Part shown: piece after piece, positions 10,019-21,234 of the stretch
Layout: each line of letters begins with the position of its first letter
Numbering within the stretch: position 1 is the first letter of the stretch
Origin: Bisporella sp. PMI_857
Taxonomy: Eukaryota; Ascomycota; Leotiomycetes; Helotiales; Helotiaceae
DNA: 64,000 bases
Reading direction: 5' to 3'
Assembly (NCBI GenBank): GCA_021307315.1
Contig: JAJSPD010000084.1
Coordinates: 124,001 to 188,000, forward strand
Notes under the pieces: model-generated
Told to the model about the DNA's origin: nothing
Seen by the model: the letters and a program-made list of their open reading frames with translations, nothing else
The model's database searches: none
Translations under genes and position numbers: made by a program

Positions 10019-11685
10019 TTATCTTCGAGTACCACTCCCCATTCCTCCGAAGGAGCTGCTGCCTCCAGGGAAATAGCCTCCCCTATATATGTATGAGCTC
10101 TTGTATTGATTCCCTCCTCTACCTCCCTCTCCACTTCCACCTCCCCCTCTCAATGCATTACTACCGCAGCTATAGCTGCTTTGCTCACCCGCCATCCCCC
10201 TACCAACTCCCAGCCCACCAATATTAAAACCATTAGCCGCGTTCACGTCTTGAATCATCTGTAGTGAGCCCTGTATCCCCATGTTATACGCGCTCATCAC
10301 ATCCGCCTGGGCAGCGCTGATATGTCGGCCGTCGACCACGTCACCCGATCGCAGCCGATGATAGTCCTGGCCAACCATTCCATTACCAGCCATAAACCCA
10401 TGCAGCAAATCGTTGAAATCGGGGGGGGGGGTGCGTATTGATGTCACTGAGGCGGCGCGATTCCTGTTCGGCTTTGAGCGCCAGGACCGTATCAAGGATA
10501 GCCGCTTTAACTTTGCGGTAGTTATTAGTGCGCGCTCCGTATCGACAGATCTGCTGGTGGTTGCCTTGCAAGGAGCCGCCAAGCTCAAATGCCGTGCCAG
10601 TAAGGGTCGAGCCTTCATCAACAACCTATGGTGCTTCTACGTCAGCAAGGATGCTGTATTAACCAATTGACTGTTTTTAGTGAGATACCTAACGTAATAA
10701 CCTAAATCCAGTGTGTCAGAGTGTTTTAGCATACCTGAACGCCGTTGGTTTTGTTGGTTTCAAAGAAACTATACACATGCAACTTGGAGATGATTTCGGA
10801 GAATCGCCTTGCGCCGTCGACGAGTGTCGGTGACCACAGCCGGAGCTCTTCTGCGGCAAAGGTGTGGTTCCTCAATCGTAAAGATGACGAGATCTTGGTC
10901 AGCAGTTGTGCTAGGCCAGCTAGGTTGGAGACGCCGTGGTGGGGAGTGCCAAGAAAGAGGACGCTCCTGGTGCTTTGAAGGATCGAGCCATATACCCCGC
11001 TGTTAGTTAATGCTGTGATTAAAGCCTATTGTCAAAGATTAGCAATATAGATATGCCTCACTTGAGTAGATGAAGTGGTAAGTACCGATTTTAACACAAT
11101 CCCTCCGAGGCTGTGCGCGACAAAGATGATGGGCCTCTGTATCAAAACCCTTAGCAAGCTGTTCTCCTCTCTGATGAGAGGACATCAATTCTGGTTACCA
11201 ACCTGTTCAGACCCTTGCCGTTTGCTTCTCAACTCGTACAGTAATTCCAACGCAAAAGTGGCGGTTCGTCCTGCTGCTGGATCGAGGATGAGATTCGCAT
11301 TGTAACCGAATGTCATAATACGCGCTCGAGCATTTGCTTCTTTGCCCAGATCATCGGGAAGGAGATCAGAGAGCCATAGGATGCCGGATCTGGGATTTCC
11401 TTCGGTCCAAGTTTTAAAGGAATCGCCACCTAAGCCGTGGATTGCGACGATGCTGCGACCTTTGTATCAGATGTTTGAGCTCCTGGGCTAGATTGGAGAG
11501 ACGAAGGAGGGATGTAACGTACTCTAGATCGAAGTCCTGATTGATGTTTGTTTTAGGCCACAGGATGTGGATGCCGAGAGTGTCCTCCTTAATTAAAGGT
11601 GTCATTTCTAGCATCTCGACACGTAGAAGGATCAACTCACAGGAACTTCACTTGTTGTTTCCTTTGATTTCTGTCGATGCAACAT
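10019..11685 (-). pseudogene. Alpha/beta-hydrolase (DUF676/GPI-deacylase-like) gene, broken
   Basis: Serine-hydrolase domain of the type found at the N-terminus of many fungal NOD-like receptors. Spliced pieces read DIVAIHGLGGDSFKTW (oxyanion loop), SGILWLSDLLPDDLG, RIMTFGYNAN, IIFVAHSLGGIVLK (nucleophile Ser in H-S-L-G-G), LFLGTPHHGV and ICRYGARTNNYRKVK. Introns are visible near 11518, 11205, 11060 and 10735. Two defects remain: TAG at 10626-10628 in EAP-stop-VVDEG (a TGG-to-TAG type change), and a run of 11 G at 10421-10431 where the frame shifts before a Gly-rich tail (GGGGSGEGGRGG). The run could be a sequencing artefact; the TAG is harder to dismiss. No nucleotide-binding domain follows. 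The start at 11685 is uncertain. Confidence 0.72.
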
Positions 11686-11699
11686 CTTAGCTGAGATCT

Positions 11700-12149
11700 T
11701 GTCATATAAGATTTAATTACAAGGCCTAAAATTCAATAACAGGCGAGAAGAGGGATCACAGGGAGGCTAGATATATGACCAAGAGAACGGTACTAGAGAG
11801 GGTAGAAGGGATAAGAAACGCATTCTACGATACCTACGATATATTTGTAGATATTAGGAGAAACGTAAGGAGGGGTGCCAAGCAGGCTGTGTGCATCAGC
11901 CCTCCAGGCCAGATAGGTAATTTATAGTATATATCTTCGAAACATTGTAAATCAAACGGGACAGGCTCAAAGAATACTATTGCGTTACCTAATTTATATC
12001 AAGTAGGAAGTCTCAATCTCAACCCCTGTCGTTTCTTATTCGCTACGCAAGCTGTAGTGTAACCAACCCCCACGCCTTTTTGTGCGCAGTCCTTATCGGA
12101 TCCTAGAGTCTATTGCTGGTGGTGCAGTGCGGCTGTCCGGAGTTCCCTA
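11700..12149. other. Intergenic, nothing recognised
   Basis: No credible open frame on either strand and no repeat structure. Confidence 0.4.
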
Positions 12150-12300
12150 CCAAAATTTTCGAGCTGAACCGCTAGGCTGATCGACCTGTCAAGTAAGTGT
12201 TCCGCAATTTGTAGTTTCCCAGCTCCTGCATGTCCGATGACTATGATTCTAAACTTCAGACATTTTTTCAATATATCCAAAAGATAAACCTTGACTTCTC
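12150..12300 (-). pseudogene. P-loop NTPase remnant
   Basis: On the minus strand a short frame reads LDILKKCLKFRIIVIGHAGA followed by GK, a Walker A of the form GxxGxGK but with Leu where Ser/Thr is expected, then LQIAEHLLDRS. It resembles the G domain at the start of many uncharacterised fungal GTPase-like proteins. No intact gene surrounds it; the region upstream on this strand (12301-13360) has only broken frames. Confidence 0.35.
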
Positions 12301-14040
12301 ATTGCTCTCAAGAACATTAGTATGGTGTTTTTCGTTAGAGAATAAGTGTTCTTGTTGCCCACCGAGTCCTTCATATTAAAGACTTAAGCTCTCTGCATCG
12401 TGTCAGATTTGAGAAGCCCAGAGACAAGTACCCGGTAAGGTGAGGCTGTTAAAAGATGATCCCGGTCAGTAACCAGGGCCTCGATGATTCATAAAGGCAT
12501 CCTTGCGAGGCTATATGCTTATCACCCAACCACACAGGTGAAGGGTCTCCTTGGCCAGTTCATCGGTAATATTTGTTGAACTTACACGGTCAAGGCTCAG
12601 CAAGCGTCAATAATATCGTGAAAAATGTTCGAAGAAAATGAAAAGTTGAAACTCGCCTGGTCTTGTCGGTTATTGATTACCTATAATTGGGGCTGGTGGT
12701 GGCTTAACAAAAGCAAGGAATGGCTGAAATCGATGCACACGATAGGAATAATTTTAGACTTTTGCACGCCCGCGACAAATCAAACGATAGAGTGGTTGCT
12801 CGTTTTTAAATACTTCCACTCGAAATTGATAGAATACTCAAGGAGCGGATCACCACACCTTGTTCTATATGAAGATCTAGGCTTGCAGATTCAGCATAGT
12901 GCCAATGTTCTCTTGCACTGTCATATTCGTCTGAGTTGTCAAGTAGCTAGCGCAGTCGGGCTGCGTTTTTGTCCTCAGTGGCGGACTACCATTGCATGGT
13001 ACATCTCCTTCGGCTTAGTGGTGTACGATAGCATTCTTCTTGGTAGTATGCAACCTTTGTCGAATCATAGCCCTGAATTCCATCTCATTGCATTCATCCT
13101 TCATAGCTACATCTATGTCGCTTGCTCTAATAAAATCAAAAGTTTCTTTCGTCCTACGCTCTCTTCGATATCTACCTTCCACCCTTCGTAAGTTTCGGGT
13201 CCGTCCAGTTATCGCCATCCAATTCGTCAAGCAAGTCGAATTAATTGATTTTTCAGCTCTTCTTGCCGTCCTTGCCGTTCTTTGGCATTTCCTATATCCC
13301 GTTTGGAGTGAAGTGACGACGTGATTTGTTGATTTCCAGGGTATCAGCTTGCGTAGCACGCGTCACCAGTTAAATCAAACAGCCCAGTGAAATGCAAACC
13401 TCGACCGCTACTTTTGCGCTAACATCATCCATTGCCACAATTCTTCGGCTGATCCCATGCACATTACAATCCTCGCGCCCCCTCAACTTTTTAGTGTACA
13501 CCGATCTCATATTACAGGACAAAGGTTCCTCGGACCACCCGTCCACCATCGCACCTAATCGACTAAGTCGTACGTCGGTTTAGCAAAGCCCCAAAAAGTT
13601 CTATGTCTAAGCCTTGCAGTGTTCTAAGCCTTGCAGTGTTCTAAGCCTTGCAGTGTTTCTTCGTCATGGCTTGTATGTGGCGTCGGGTTAGTATCTGTCT
13701 AGAAACAAGTTTCGTACTATTGACATAAGTGTTCCAAGCTTTCAGCCCTCTTCCAAGACAAAAGAGTCGTAAATACACATTAGGTAGTGTGGAAATGACC
13801 GTGTCTTACTTAGTTTTTATCACTCAACAACAATTGCAGACGGTCGCCAGAGCTAAGGGCTCAGCAATAACAGCTGAAGCCGCTGTATTTAAGCTGATCA
13901 CTAAACCCTCATATCGCTATCCGTTGCCCTTAATAAATACTCAGACATCACTCAATTTCCCTCCGACCGTTAACAAGCTACCAGGCTTCATCTTGTCAAT
14001 CTAGCCAGTCTCACGAACTCACACCAATTCATTATCAGCT
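12301..14040. other. Region without a supported gene
   Basis: A 188-codon frame at 12625-13191 (+) and opposing short frames were examined but show no domain and overlap each other. A fragment near 13245-13320 (minus) reads RQEELKNQLIRLA, suggesting an eroded coding exon. Confidence 0.35.
13605..13657 (+). repeat. 17-bp tandem repeat, three copies
   Basis: Three near-exact head-to-tail copies of TCTAAGCCTTGCAGTGT. Confidence 0.85.
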
Positions 14041-14061
14041 CTTGGAACTTTGCACCAAAAC

Positions 14062-14313
14062 ATGTGGAGTTTTTGTTGTAGCCTACTCTGTGCTCTCTGC
14101 TTCGGCAGAAGCTCCTCCAATAACCAGCAAAATGGTAGCACAAACCCAAGCCAAGCTTACAATGCTGCCACTGTTGAAAGGCTCAACAATGATACGAAAA
14201 GGAATCAGGCGCAACAACAGGCGGCTGTCAACTTGAATGCGGGGTATACGAATATGATTGCCGGGGGCCCAGTGTATACGGCGCAACAGCAACAGAGATT
14301 TTCGACTGTTTGA
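14062..14313 (+). CDS. Small Gln/Asn-rich protein with Cys-rich N-terminus
   Basis: An 83-codon frame from ATG at 14062. The first 15 residues (MWSFCCSLLCALCFG) are short, hydrophobic and Cys-rich; this could be a membrane anchor or an acylation region rather than a classical signal peptide. The rest is polar and Gln/Asn-rich (NNQQNGSTNPS; NQAQQQAA; TAQQQQRF). No known family is recognised. It stands alone, with no neighbour suggesting a role. A frame this short may be chance, but its composition is unlike the surrounding noise. Confidence 0.4.
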   Translation: MWSFCCSLLCALCFGRSSSNNQQNGSTNPSQAYNAATVERLNNDTKRNQAQQQAAVNLNAGYTNMIAGGPVYTAQQQQRFSTV

Positions 14314-14609
14314 CTAGGCAAGGATGGGTGGAACAGATGATGATAATGGCTGTAATATGCTAAGAAATGGCTATGTTTGATCGAAGTAGCCTTAAGTTTC
14401 ACTCTTCGTATAATGAGGATGTCTATTCTTTGATCAAGGGTAAGCATTCAATAAATATTCTATCGAACACAACATGTATTTATACTTGAACAGATACTAC
14501 CTATCCGGCCTATTAAGTGTAGCGAAATAAGTCCGATAGGGGTAGTTTTTGCTCGCTGACCTTCTGAACCTTTATGTATTTCCAGGGCCGCTTTCCAGCT
14601 AGTTTTGTA

Positions 14610-14812
14610 TTAGAAACGTGTATTCATTCCTTCTACATCTAGTACTTTTGCCTCTTCTATAGAATCCAAGGCTTGCTGTACAGCAGCACGAAGCGTTTTG
14701 TATAATTTATGAATCGAAGGATCTATTATTCGCAAAAGATCTTTTATCCAGTTCCAAACAGTCTTTATAGGATTCAAATCAGGAGAAAAAGTGGCCACTT
14801 AATAATATGTAT
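14610..14812 (-). pseudogene. Tc1/mariner transposase C-terminal fragment
   Basis: Reads FSPDLNPIKTVWNWIKDLLR, the signature around the last catalytic acid of Tc1-type DDE transposases (SPDLNPIE), with Lys replacing the catalytic Glu. Only the last 60 residues or so remain. It abuts and shares sequence with the end of the unknown gene at 14774-15824, suggesting insertion into that gene or fusion with it. Confidence 0.7.
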
Positions 14813-15824
14813 TCCAGAACGCGTATAATTAAAAGTAGTTATTGCCGCGTCATACCACTCTGAAGCACCAATCCACTCTATCATACTAAGGATGGTTATC
14901 CCCTTGGAACGAGCGTGGCCTGCTTCTAGGATGTTGATCCACATGGAGGCTGGCCAGAATTTGGGGCTGCTTGTGATCAATATAGAGTCCGGACATTGCA
15001 TTGCAACAACAATAGCCTGTGTTTCGTCATGGCCTGGTCGTATCGTGGTAAGGATTTTTAAATGAACCTCTGTTGGCACTTCCCGACGTCTGCTCATCCC
15101 GTAGATGATATGAATTGCTTTGGCGACCATGTCGGCTGTAGGCGGCTCATTAAGTGAGGAGGAATGTCCAATAGTTAGGCTTTCTTGAGTTGGAAGCGAT
15201 TGTTTATCGACCTGTTGCGTTTGTGTGGAACTAGCGTTGCATAGGCACTCTTGTTGCTCTCCATTCCTGGAATTCAGTATCTTTATATCATTCGAATTAG
15301 GCGTTATTTGAAGGAGTTCTTTACCAGAAAGCTCAATAATTTGATATGCGACTTTCATTTTGGTGGGAAGGTCATCCCATGCTAAGCGAGCCCCTTTTCT
15401 CTTTTCTGATTTTCGGGTCGACCCAGATTTCTTTGGCGTTGCCAACTTGATGTCAGCGTCAAAGGTCACGACGGCGGGGCAAGTAGCTGGAAGAAGTGGG
15501 AAGAACATACATTCCACCTGGGACTGCCTGGAAATTCTATGATCGTCATGTCTGTGTTGAAATACAAGACTGTAATTCATAGATTGACTTCACAATTATG
15601 GCGTTAGCTAGCAGTAGTGAGACGACTTTGAGCCTATTCTCTCTACCTACAGCGAGTGTTGAACGCTTTCCAATACAGCAGCCTATTATTTGGCACCTCC
15701 CTGTTATACCATCCAAAGGTTCACCGGAAAGCTTCCAAGTGAGTAATTGGTAGGTGGCATCTTGGATATCAAGAGATTTGGTGGTACCGCAGATACTAGC
15801 CCAATTTTTAAAAATGAACTTCAT
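14774..15824 (-). pseudogene. Unknown fungal gene truncated by a Tc1-like remnant
   Basis: Two overlapping frames (15824-15546 and 15580-14774) have good coding composition: NWASICGTTKSLDIQDATYQ, then SEKRKGARLAWDDLPTKMK, ending PSSPKFWPASMWINILEAGH-like sequence and SMIEWIGASEWYDAAI. The first part suggests a short secreted- or nuclear-type segment but no domain is recognised; the end merges out of frame into transposase sequence (HIIKWP-FSPDLNPI). A splice or frameshift must join the two frames near 15560. Treated as a broken gene of unknown function. Confidence 0.4.
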
Positions 15825-15959
15825 GATTTAAGATCTTTGTTCTTAAAAAGCCGGGTTATTATTACTAAAAATAGAGCAATGTCAAGCATCCTTCAGCTTA
15901 GAGACGCTTTGCCCTAGCTATAAATAGAATGTTTAATATTCCAGTAACTCGCAACGTAT

Positions 15960-16985
15960 AACTCAGATCTGAAATTACGAGGAAGGTGGCACGAAGCGCG
16001 CCCTCAGGAGGCTGTTCCGGACGACCGCTTTAATCAGATACAGACTGGATAGAGTAGGCGGCAGCTAGCGAGAGATTGCCCAAGCAAGCCCCATAATCAA
16101 CATCCAATCAATCGTGAGGCTGATGTCGTGCAAAAGGCGTTGTTGGCTTAAATAGAAAGTTGGTATCTCGAAGATCCGAGAACAGAGCATATTAAATTCA
16201 GATCTGAAATTCCGGATCGATGTTGTTATATATGAGAATGGTGGTTATTAAGCGCTCGCTTCCGGAAGGCAATTCCTGGGTGGGACGGCACCACCATGGA
16301 GGTCGTGTATCACTCGCAGAATTTTTAATGATGATGTACAAGGGGGTATCATGAACGGGCTGGGCCCCCCCCCTGGTCAGAACATCAAATATCATGAGAA
16401 TTCACTTCAAGACGCAACGCGAATGCTCCCATTTTCTTAGTAATTGTATCTAAAGCAAATGCAAATAATATGTAATTGATTTCAATACTTTGTATGCCTT
16501 TTTTTTAGCATTAATAACAACCTGAACTCTTTGTAGCTAGTGAGAATCTTGTAGAAAGTAGGATGTTAGTACATTTTTCTTTGCTTAATCGCTAGCTAGG
16601 AAAGCGATTTGAACCGCGAAAAGACTTGCGATTATAGTATTTACCAGGCATATTGCCTGCATTTGGTTTGGACACAATTACTAACAAAATGGGAGTATTT
16701 GCGTTGCGTCTGGATGTGAATTCTCATATTTTTGATGTTCTGACCAAGGGGGGGCGCCAGCCCGTTCATGATAACCCTTGTACATCCGGAAGGTGTTGCC
16801 GGGCGAAGTGGTCAATGCTGAACGACCTGCGGAATGTAACTCATCGGCTAAACTCAGAAGGAACAAAGCATCTCATAGAGCATATCTCAGATAACATATC
16901 TTAGACCTGATATTCAGGATCGATGTTGTTGAAAATGAGAACGGCGTTTTTTAAGCGCTCGCTTCCGGAAGCCCGTTCCAGGCAA
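15960..16985. repeat. Foldback structure: inverted arms 16335-16470 / 16650-16784 inside direct repeats
   Basis: The segment 16335-16470 returns as its reverse complement at 16650-16784, each arm starting at TGTACAAGGG and containing GGTCAGAACATCAAA, with a 179-bp loop. Outside the arms, about 100 bp recurs in direct orientation at 16185-16285 and 16878-16985 (GGATCGATGTTGTT..TTAAGCGCTCGCTTCCGGAAG). No coding frame. This may be a non-autonomous foldback element, or part of the family also present at 22.5 and 24.2 kb. Confidence 0.6.
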
Positions 16986-17139
16986 CAAAATGCCAAAAGG
17001 CAATGCGCCAATCATCAACGGACATCCCTCCTTTCCCATGCATAATTCAATCCCCATGTCTTCTGATCGTCGCCTAGAATGGCCTTAGTGCCACCCTTTT
17101 CATATAGGAACATCAATTTAGCATCTCAGATCTAAGATA

Positions 17140-17400
17140 TATTATTATTATTATTATTATTCCTTTTAACGTGCTGTATCAGTCGAGGACTATGTAGCAC
17201 GGCCAGGGCACTCGGGCCTAGCAATTCGGTTGGGGAGTTGACAATATATACAAAGTCTCGAGAGTAAAAAAGGACGAAGCAGGAGCACAAGTACCCTACA
17301 AGGACTGTACTAGCCAATATTAATAGACTAGTAGCCTTAACATACTTCTTCCAAAAAACCTCTCATATATTCCAGTGAGTGTTGGGGATCGAGTCCCAAT
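17140..17400 (-). repeat. Retroposon-like repeat with (AAT)n tail, copy 1
   Basis: Read on the minus strand it starts GGGACTCGATCCCCAAC (about 17394) and ends in an (AAT)n tract at 17143-17162. A second copy in opposite orientation lies at 45005-45311 with the same start and the same tail. A fixed 5' end plus a microsatellite tail is typical of SINE- or LINE-type elements. GGACTCGATCC near the start resembles a pol III B box. No target duplication was seen. Confidence 0.55.
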
Positions 17401-18303
17401 GAAAAAGAGTCCTTCTTTCACGTCCGTCGATTCTTCCGTTCCCTACACGTCTTTCTCCATTACAGCCTTCGCCTTGTCGACTTTTCTCCGCGATCCTTCC
17501 TCCGGCCATGGGTATATATTTATCGAAGGTACGAGCCGCCCAAGTGCTCGTGTTGTCATTTTGTCGTACGTGTAACTTTCCGTCATTCTTCCGGTTCACT
17601 TCCTCAGCCTTTCCACGTTGTGTGTTCCGAAACTCGTATAGTAAACAGGTGCAAATGATTGAAAGCTGGTTCGAAAGTAGCTCAAGTCGTGTTTCAACTT
17701 GTTTTTCAGTATTGTAGAGGGTTTGTTGTTGAATCGAAGTGATACCTCTCATAGAAAAACCTCTGGCCTCGGCGTGAAAACTCTGCTCCTCCCTTCACTT
17801 TGGCACCAGAAATCCTCCCATATCACTGTTTGGGCTGAATCTCGGCTCTGGAATCGTTATTAAGCCGCCTCAGGAGAGTAATACCGATTCCAGGTTCGTA
17901 GAGGGCACCGCATACAGGTGTTCAGCCATCGCCCTCCAGATCTAAGATATACTTCGTACATGCCCAAATACTTCACGTCTGTGCGTTCTCTAGAAGGTTC
18001 CGTCTCCACATCCTGGACTGGCCAAAGGTTACATACATGGGTGCTAGCCTACGGCTCACACGAAGCCTTCGAAATTGGTCAGAGTTATGGAATTTTAATT
18101 AAGAAACGTTGGAATAAGCAGTTTGCAAAGTGTAAGGTTCCTACAAAGTTTCAGGCATAGCGCACAGACAACAGCGCCAGCCTAGACGAACACGTGACGA
18201 AAATCAGCAGAAACAGCAATTAAGATAATGTGAACGGTGAAGTGTAAGATTATAAAAGGAATAGTTTGTATATAATTAAATTTTGAGAAAGGACGTAACT
18301 ATA
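17401..18303. other. Intergenic, nothing recognised
   Basis: Only short overlapping frames. A pyrimidine-rich leader-like stretch (17400-17510) has the same character as 44870-45000 next to the second copy of the flanking repeat. Confidence 0.35.
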
Positions 18304-19629
18304 CTACAATATGCGCTTCCGTTTAGTAACCGGGCTGCTATTCAGGCTCGAAGAGCCAGGAGCACCAGCTTGCAATTTCCAAAGCTTCAAAAGGCGGAAA
18401 CTCGGACCAGACATGGTTTTCCCAGATTTGTTCGTGAAGACGTAGCTGCCAAACCAGGCCTGAACAGCGACCTTGTCACCAGCGGCGAAGCGAGAGGCAT
18501 CTATGCCATCGCCGTCTTGGTCGTCGTCCGTGGTCGTTCCGTCAAAGGTAAAAAGGAATGCGTCTCCGGGAGTAAAAGAGGGGAAAGTGATATCCGACTC
18601 GGCCACTTTAACGCCGAGCACCTCCTCTTCTTGGAACGACCCCCTGCATAGCCCGCAAAGTAGGCGTCTCGAGGCATCCGATATGGCTTTCTGGTAAGCC
18701 ATCATACACGACATCTGAATCGACAAGGATATCTCCTCTGGGAAAGTGGTCGAAGCCTGCTTCATGTACTGATACTCCTGATCGAGGAAAGACGGAATAG
18801 GACCGTCGTAGGCAACAATCAGTTCTTGTGTAAATGGCTTCTGCTGAACCTTTCGAGCCTGTGTCTTAGCCTCATGGCATAAATACGCTTGCATTGCCGG
18901 CTCGTTCCGTCTCTGCTTGTCTCTCCGGCGTTGCTCATCTTCTCGTGCCCGCTTCTGCTCTGCCTCTCTAAGTTTTGCTGGCTTTCGGTACTCCGCGTCC
19001 CGCGCTTTTTTCGCTTTATGGCGTAAGAGAGCCTGCATTCCCAGCTCATCCCGGAGCCGCCTTTCTTTACAAAGCTGTTCATCCCGCTGACGCTCTAGCT
19101 CACTAATCCGCTCTATCTGGGCTAAACGACTCTGGCGTATCGCTTCATTCACGGCCTTCAGTGCTTTTTCGGTAGTTTTATGGCGTAAGATCGCAGACTG
19201 CTCGCGGGCCTGTCTATCCCTCCAGCACTGTTTATCCCGTTGGAGGCTTAGGGCCTGCTCCTGCTTGAGCCTGCGCTGGTGTCGTTCTTGATTACGAAGT
19301 TGCGTAGTCCTCCGACGTTCTTGATCGCGAAGTTGCTCAGTCCTCCGACGTTCTTCTACCGCAAGCTCGAGCGCCCGAATCTTTTCCCTCTGTAGCTTAA
19401 TCTGAGCCTGTAGTGTCCCATGGTTACTAGAAATTGGTTGGTTAGAACTATAGGCTTGGTAAATAGAAGGAAGATGTGAGAGGGCAGTAGGGGGTGGCAT
19501 TATTAGCCAGCCTGTGTTAGAAGGTCGCAAATCCTCCTTTCTAGCCACTAACTCCTGCCCGTCAAAATTCTCCCCGCTACTGTCTAGAACAGATCCATCT
19601 TCCCGCCTAGAGGTCTGAGGAGAAGGCAT
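18304..19629 (-). CDS. Coiled-coil protein with Cys pair and small C-terminal domain, unknown function
   Basis: An uninterrupted single-exon frame of 441 codons. Residues 1-70 are polar. Residues 75-275 are Arg/Glu/Gln-rich and should form a long coiled coil (repeats like LRDQERRRT and RHKAKKARDAE). A C-x2-C pair at 325/328 (LLCGLCRGSFQ) leads into a compact domain, about 330-425, with an acidic loop (TTTDDDQDGDGID) and alternating beta-like segments (GDKVAVQAWFG; SFRLLKLWKLQ). The tail TKRKRIL could be a nuclear localisation signal. No known family is recognised; the C-terminal part could be OB-like, but that is a guess from pattern only. It is intact in an area where almost everything else is broken, which suggests a recent or selected gene. 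Confidence 0.65.
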   Translation of the reverse strand: MPSPQTSRREDGSVLDSSGENFDGQELVARKEDLRPSNTGWLIMPPPTALSHLPSIYQAYSSNQPISSNHGTLQAQIKLQREKIRALELAVEERRRTEQLRDQERRRTTQLRNQERHQRRLKQEQALSLQRDKQCWRDRQAREQSAILRHKTTEKALKAVNEAIRQSRLAQIERISELERQRDEQLCKERRLRDELGMQALLRHKAKKARDAEYRKPAKLREAEQKRAREDEQRRRDKQRRNEPAMQAYLCHEAKTQARKVQQKPFTQELIVAYDGPIPSFLDQEYQYMKQASTTFPEEISLSIQMSCMMAYQKAISDASRRLLCGLCRGSFQEEEVLGVKVAESDITFPSFTPGDAFLFTFDGTTTDDDQDGDGIDASRFAAGDKVAVQAWFGSYVFTNKSGKTMSGPSFRLLKLWKLQAGAPGSSSLNSSPVTKRKRIL

Positions 19630-19654
19630 AGCAGAGAGTAGATATACACTAGTA

Positions 19655-19687
19655 AAGTGCTAGTAGTAGTAGTAGTAGTAGTAGTAT
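19655..19687. repeat. (AGT)n microsatellite
   Basis: About ten copies of the trinucleotide just upstream of the coiled-coil gene on the minus strand. Confidence 0.85.
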
Positions 19688-19845
19688 GAACACGAAGAAT
19701 AAATAAAGTGAAAAGCTGTAAGAAGCAAAGAATCGAAGGAGTTTAACCAGCAAAAGGAGGTATAATACTAACCTCTGGAACAAAACTCGTCTGGAGTACC
19801 TGGACAATGTTACAAAACAGAAACACGGTTTAAAAAGGGAAACCA

Positions 19846-20219
19846 CACACGTGATCGAAAAAGACTGCTGACATAAACCGGAAACGGATTAAAAATCAGG
19901 CCGAACGGAATAATAAAAAGCCGAAAGTCCTGCGCTCTCTCTCTCTTCGAAGAACCTTCTCTCTGAGCTTATCAGCTCATTTCGAAGGCAATGGCTACGA
20001 ACGCCGCTTTTGCACTCTATTTTCAAAGAATCATCATGGAATCATTCAAAATATTAAGAGCTTTCTTAAAGCAGCATTGCCAAGCATTCAATGAGCACAG
20101 ACGTAAAATGGTGAAATATTTGGGCATGTACGAAGTATGATGCGAGTTGCTGTGGTCTCTATGTTCTACTATAGCTCAGGCAAGGGATCTCTGGGCTAAC
20201 ACAGAAGTGGGACTAAAGG
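19846..20219. other. Intergenic, nothing recognised
   Basis: No credible frame; probably the promoter side of the coiled-coil gene. Confidence 0.35.
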
Positions 20220-20547
20220 TTCCAGCCTCCAATACGGTGGCGGTGCCAGAGAGCGCAGGTTGGTCAATTCATCAAAGTACGCTGGACTCGTCAACGTACC
20301 CTACTTCACTATGCTCAACATGACCAGTGATCCCCTTCCTACGCGTAGTCTGGCTTCTATCTACGCATATATACATATCCGTTGACAGAAGTGCTCTGTT
20401 TATGACAGTATAAGGCGCAGACTCTACTGCCACAATGAAGCGTGTTGCAACTCCGCTGGCCTCGGCAGCTAACAACGTTCTCTCTCGTCCAAATCGCTTC
20501 TTCCATACTCCTGTAAAACCAAACCCCCGAAGGGCCTGACCCCCCGA

Positions 20548-20574
20548 CCCCCCCCCCCCCCCCCCCCCCCCCCC
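20548..20574 (+). repeat. 27-base poly-C tract
   Basis: Homopolymer expansion relative to the sister copy of the repeat, which has six C at the matching place. Homopolymers of this length are error-prone in assembly. Confidence 0.85.
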
Positions 20575-21234
20575 AAAAATTGTGTGATTGTGTGTGCCCG
20601 GTGTAGGTCGAATGCCTTCTGTATGCTCTGTAAATTGATGATGTCGTTTTAATGGGGGTTCAAGAATCTGTCGGGCAGACTGCGGTTGCACGAAGAGGTG
20701 ATGCTCCCAAGATCTACAGAATTGTGTGTGCCGTACCGTATGAGAGATCTGGGTGGTCCGATTGATGCTGTGGTAGGAAAACCCTGAGGAGTTGCTGCTG
20801 GCTTGCAAGAACGCTCCATTATAGCCACCTTCCTCCTATGCGATCACTGCGTGTAATCGCTCCCCAGCACAATCCCATCTGCCAAGACCGAGTCGCAGTT
20901 GCTTACGAAGCTGCCGTTGCCACTCGCATATCTATCGCTCTACTGGCCGCGCTATTATCTTGAGCATGATGGGTTGGCAACCGCAGGATTCGAACTTACT
21001 AGCACAAGCTGTCTTCTTCGACTCTGGCCGTGGGAAGCGTATACACAGCAGGTGCTCACCAAAGAGGCTGTGTCAGCAACCTCTCTGGCTGACTGGGCTC
21101 AGAATGTGTGAAGCATTTCAATATCCTAGGATACCGAAATGCACAGCCGAAGGAATCGGGGGCAACTAACACAGTGACATACCTCTGTAATAATGGGAAC
21201 GGAGAGTGTTCTCGCTTATGATTGGTTCAATGTA

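Noticed and set aside
12625..13191. 188-codon open frame on the plus strand
   Set aside because: No recognisable domain, odd Trp/Leu-rich composition, and coding-like fragments exist on the opposite strand in the same interval.
15042..16420. Possible CRISPR-like or satellite array in the repeated AGATCT region
   Set aside because: Motif spacing is irregular and the copies are parts of a dispersed longer repeat, not short regular units.
20272..20808. 178-codon frame on the minus strand
   Set aside because: It runs through the poly-C tract (poly-Gly), and the sister repeat copy does not keep the frame.
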